DNA of 5,779 nucleotides, from contig JAPSKG010000149.1 of assembly GCA_031177795.1 (NCBI GenBank), positions 1 through 5,779 of the forward strand, written 5' to 3'. The notes beneath the pieces were generated by a model. The model saw only the letters and a list, made by a program, of their open reading frames with translations, was not told the DNA's origin and made no database searches. Positions within the stretch are counted from its first letter, which is position 1; each line of letters starts with the position of its first letter. A program made the position numbers and the translations under genes. Source of the DNA: Domibacillus sp. GTDB taxonomy: Bacteria > Bacillota > Bacilli > Bacillales > Domibacillaceae. Shown here in pieces: positions 4,676 to 5,779 of this stretch.

Positions 4676-5779
4676 AGTTGCACTTCCTTTCTTTCTGAAT
4701 AAGCTTTTTGGTTTTTAAAGTCAATATCCGGATAATATGCTTTTTTAACAAGTAGATTAGGTCCAAGACAGCGGACTGATGAACAATGGCAGTCAATTTC
4801 ATTCGACAAAGCTGATGCAGTCCAGTTTTCAAGTCCTTCTTGTAAAGAGTTTGTTTGAATATTGCCGAGGGATGGAGCATCAGCAAAATCAGTGACAATA
4901 ATGTCGCCGGAAAAAATATTAACATTTAACCGGGAACGCCCATCCGGATCGTTCCTTACAGTTACGAGCGGTTCTTTTTGCAATCGGTAAACAAGCTCCC
5001 GTTCCTGGGCATTCGGACTGCAAGCAAAAAAGGGAAGTGTGCCGAACAACATCCAAACCGTTTTGTCACGGACATTTAGCAAATGGTGAATAGCCCTGCG
5101 TGTTTCTTCAAGTGACAAAGATTCCAGAGCGCTCGCAAAATCACTTGGATACATAGGGTGTATTTCATGGCGGGCGCATTTCATTTCACCGGCAATTTGT
5201 TTATGAATATGCTCAAGGTGCGGAAGCGTCCGTTTGTTTAACATGGTTTCAGCGGATACCATTACTCCAGCGTCAGCCAAAAGACGGCTGTTTTCAATCA
5301 TACGGGTAAACAGCTTTTCTCTTTGGATGTATGAAGGCTTTCGATCCATATTGGCAAATCCTGCTTCCACAAAGTCATCAACCGTGCCCCAATTATGAGA
5401 AATATGAAGAACATCCAGGTAAGGAATGATTGGTTCATACTGTTCGGCAGAAACTGTTAAATTTGAGTTTATTTGCGTATATACTCCGCGCTCATGCGCA
5501 TATTTTAACAACGGCAGTACATATTCTTGAACGGATTTTTTTGACAGCATTGGTTCCCCGCCGGTAATGCTTAAAGAGCGAAGAAAAGGAATTTCCTCAA
5601 GGCGGGACAGCAAAAGAGAAAGCGGAAGCGCCTCTGGATCTTTTGTTTGTAATGTGTACCCAACGGCACAATGCTCACATCGCATATTGCAAAGAGTTGT
5701 TGTTGTAAATTCAATATTGGATAAGCGCAAAGAGCCTGACTGATCAATATCCATATAGCTTTCCCATGGATCAAACATA
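4672..5779 (-). CDS. yfkAB: YfkAB-type radical SAM protein with C-terminal CxCxxxxC motif (N-terminus cut by window edge)
   Basis: Radical S-adenosylmethionine protein matching Bacillus YfkAB, 368 residues visible. Numbering from the Met near the edge, CNMRCEHC (Cys30, Cys34, Cys37) is the CxxxCxxC loop that holds the SAM-binding [4Fe-4S] cluster. ITGGEP (71-76) is the GGEP SAM contact. QINSNLT (102-108) and SAETMLNKRTLPH (175-187) are core barrel strands. Near the C-terminus CHCSSVRC (Cys330, Cys332, Cys337) forms the CxCxxxxC motif, probably a second cluster site as in SPASM-like extensions. Reaction and substrate are unknown. From memory, the B. subtilis protein has roughly 15 residues before the equivalent of FDPWESY, and only one base remains upstream of this Met, so the true start is most likely outside the window. 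It is the first visible gene of the - strand operon and overlaps msrA by four bases. Confidence 0.9.
   Translation of the reverse strand, partial: MFDPWESYMDIDQSGSLRLSNIEFTTTTLCNMRCEHCAVGYTLQTKDPEALPLSLLLSRLEEIPFLRSLSITGGEPMLSKKSVQEYVLPLLKYAHERGVYTQINSNLTVSAEQYEPIIPYLDVLHISHNWGTVDDFVEAGFANMDRKPSYIQREKLFTRMIENSRLLADAGVMVSAETMLNKRTLPHLEHIHKQIAGEMKCARHEIHPMYPSDFASALESLSLEETRRAIHHLLNVRDKTVWMLFGTLPFFACSPNAQERELVYRLQKEPLVTVRNDPDGRSRLNVNIFSGDIIVTDFADAPSLGNIQTNSLQEGLENWTASALSNEIDCHCSSVRCLGPNLLVKKAYYPDIDFKNQKAYSERKEVQL

Noticed and set aside
4623..4925. A 100-codon - strand frame overlapping the end of the radical SAM gene and the start of msrA.
   Set aside because: It is the same strand in another frame of two conserved genes. 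Its translation is an out-of-frame reading of them (its end reads NSNFCRRLLLVYG, shifted from MsrA's start).

Overview
The window looks like chromosomal DNA from a low-to-moderate GC, endospore-forming member of the Bacillaceae. Evidence: strong Bacillus-type Shine-Dalgarno sequences (AGGAGG, AAGGAGG), sigma-A promoters, U-tailed hairpin terminators, a Spo0M-type sporulation protein, and close resemblance of the radical SAM protein and MsrA to Bacillus YfkAB and MsrA. There are no rRNA or tRNA genes, insertion sequences, CRISPR arrays or phage genes. The species cannot be fixed from the sequence alone.

The left half (1-2440) reads on the + strand and is made of small, mostly separately transcribed genes. 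In order: a membrane-anchored 117-residue protein of unknown function (141-494); a 100-residue cytoplasmic protein of unknown function with its own extended -10 promoter (636-938); a membrane-bound YdjM/DUF457-type metal-dependent hydrolase (about 989-1627); a stand-alone N-terminal arrestin-like Spo0M domain (1755-2159); and a 45-codon gene (2258-2395) with a near-consensus promoter, a perfect Shine-Dalgarno and a faint likeness to the kinase inhibitor Sda. Hairpin terminators follow the first three genes.

The right half (2482-5779) reads entirely on the - strand and looks like one tightly packed operon: YfkAB radical SAM protein (cut by the right edge), then msrA, then a MocR/GabR-family PLP-dependent regulator, then a small acidic DUF6509-like protein. 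The first two junctions are 4-base ATGA stop/start overlaps, and the last gene's ribosome binding site begins four bases past the regulator's stop. The operon promoter lies outside the window. The two halves converge on a strong bidirectional terminator at 2441-2478.

Two points deserve attention. The first is the pair of a shortened Spo0M and a tiny, very AT-rich, possibly Sda-like gene with a repeat/palindrome in its leader; both could act on sporulation initiation. The second is the co-transcription of a methionine sulfoxide reductase and an uncharacterised radical SAM protein with a PLP-binding transcription factor, which suggests a metabolite-responsive or redox-responsive unit of unknown purpose.
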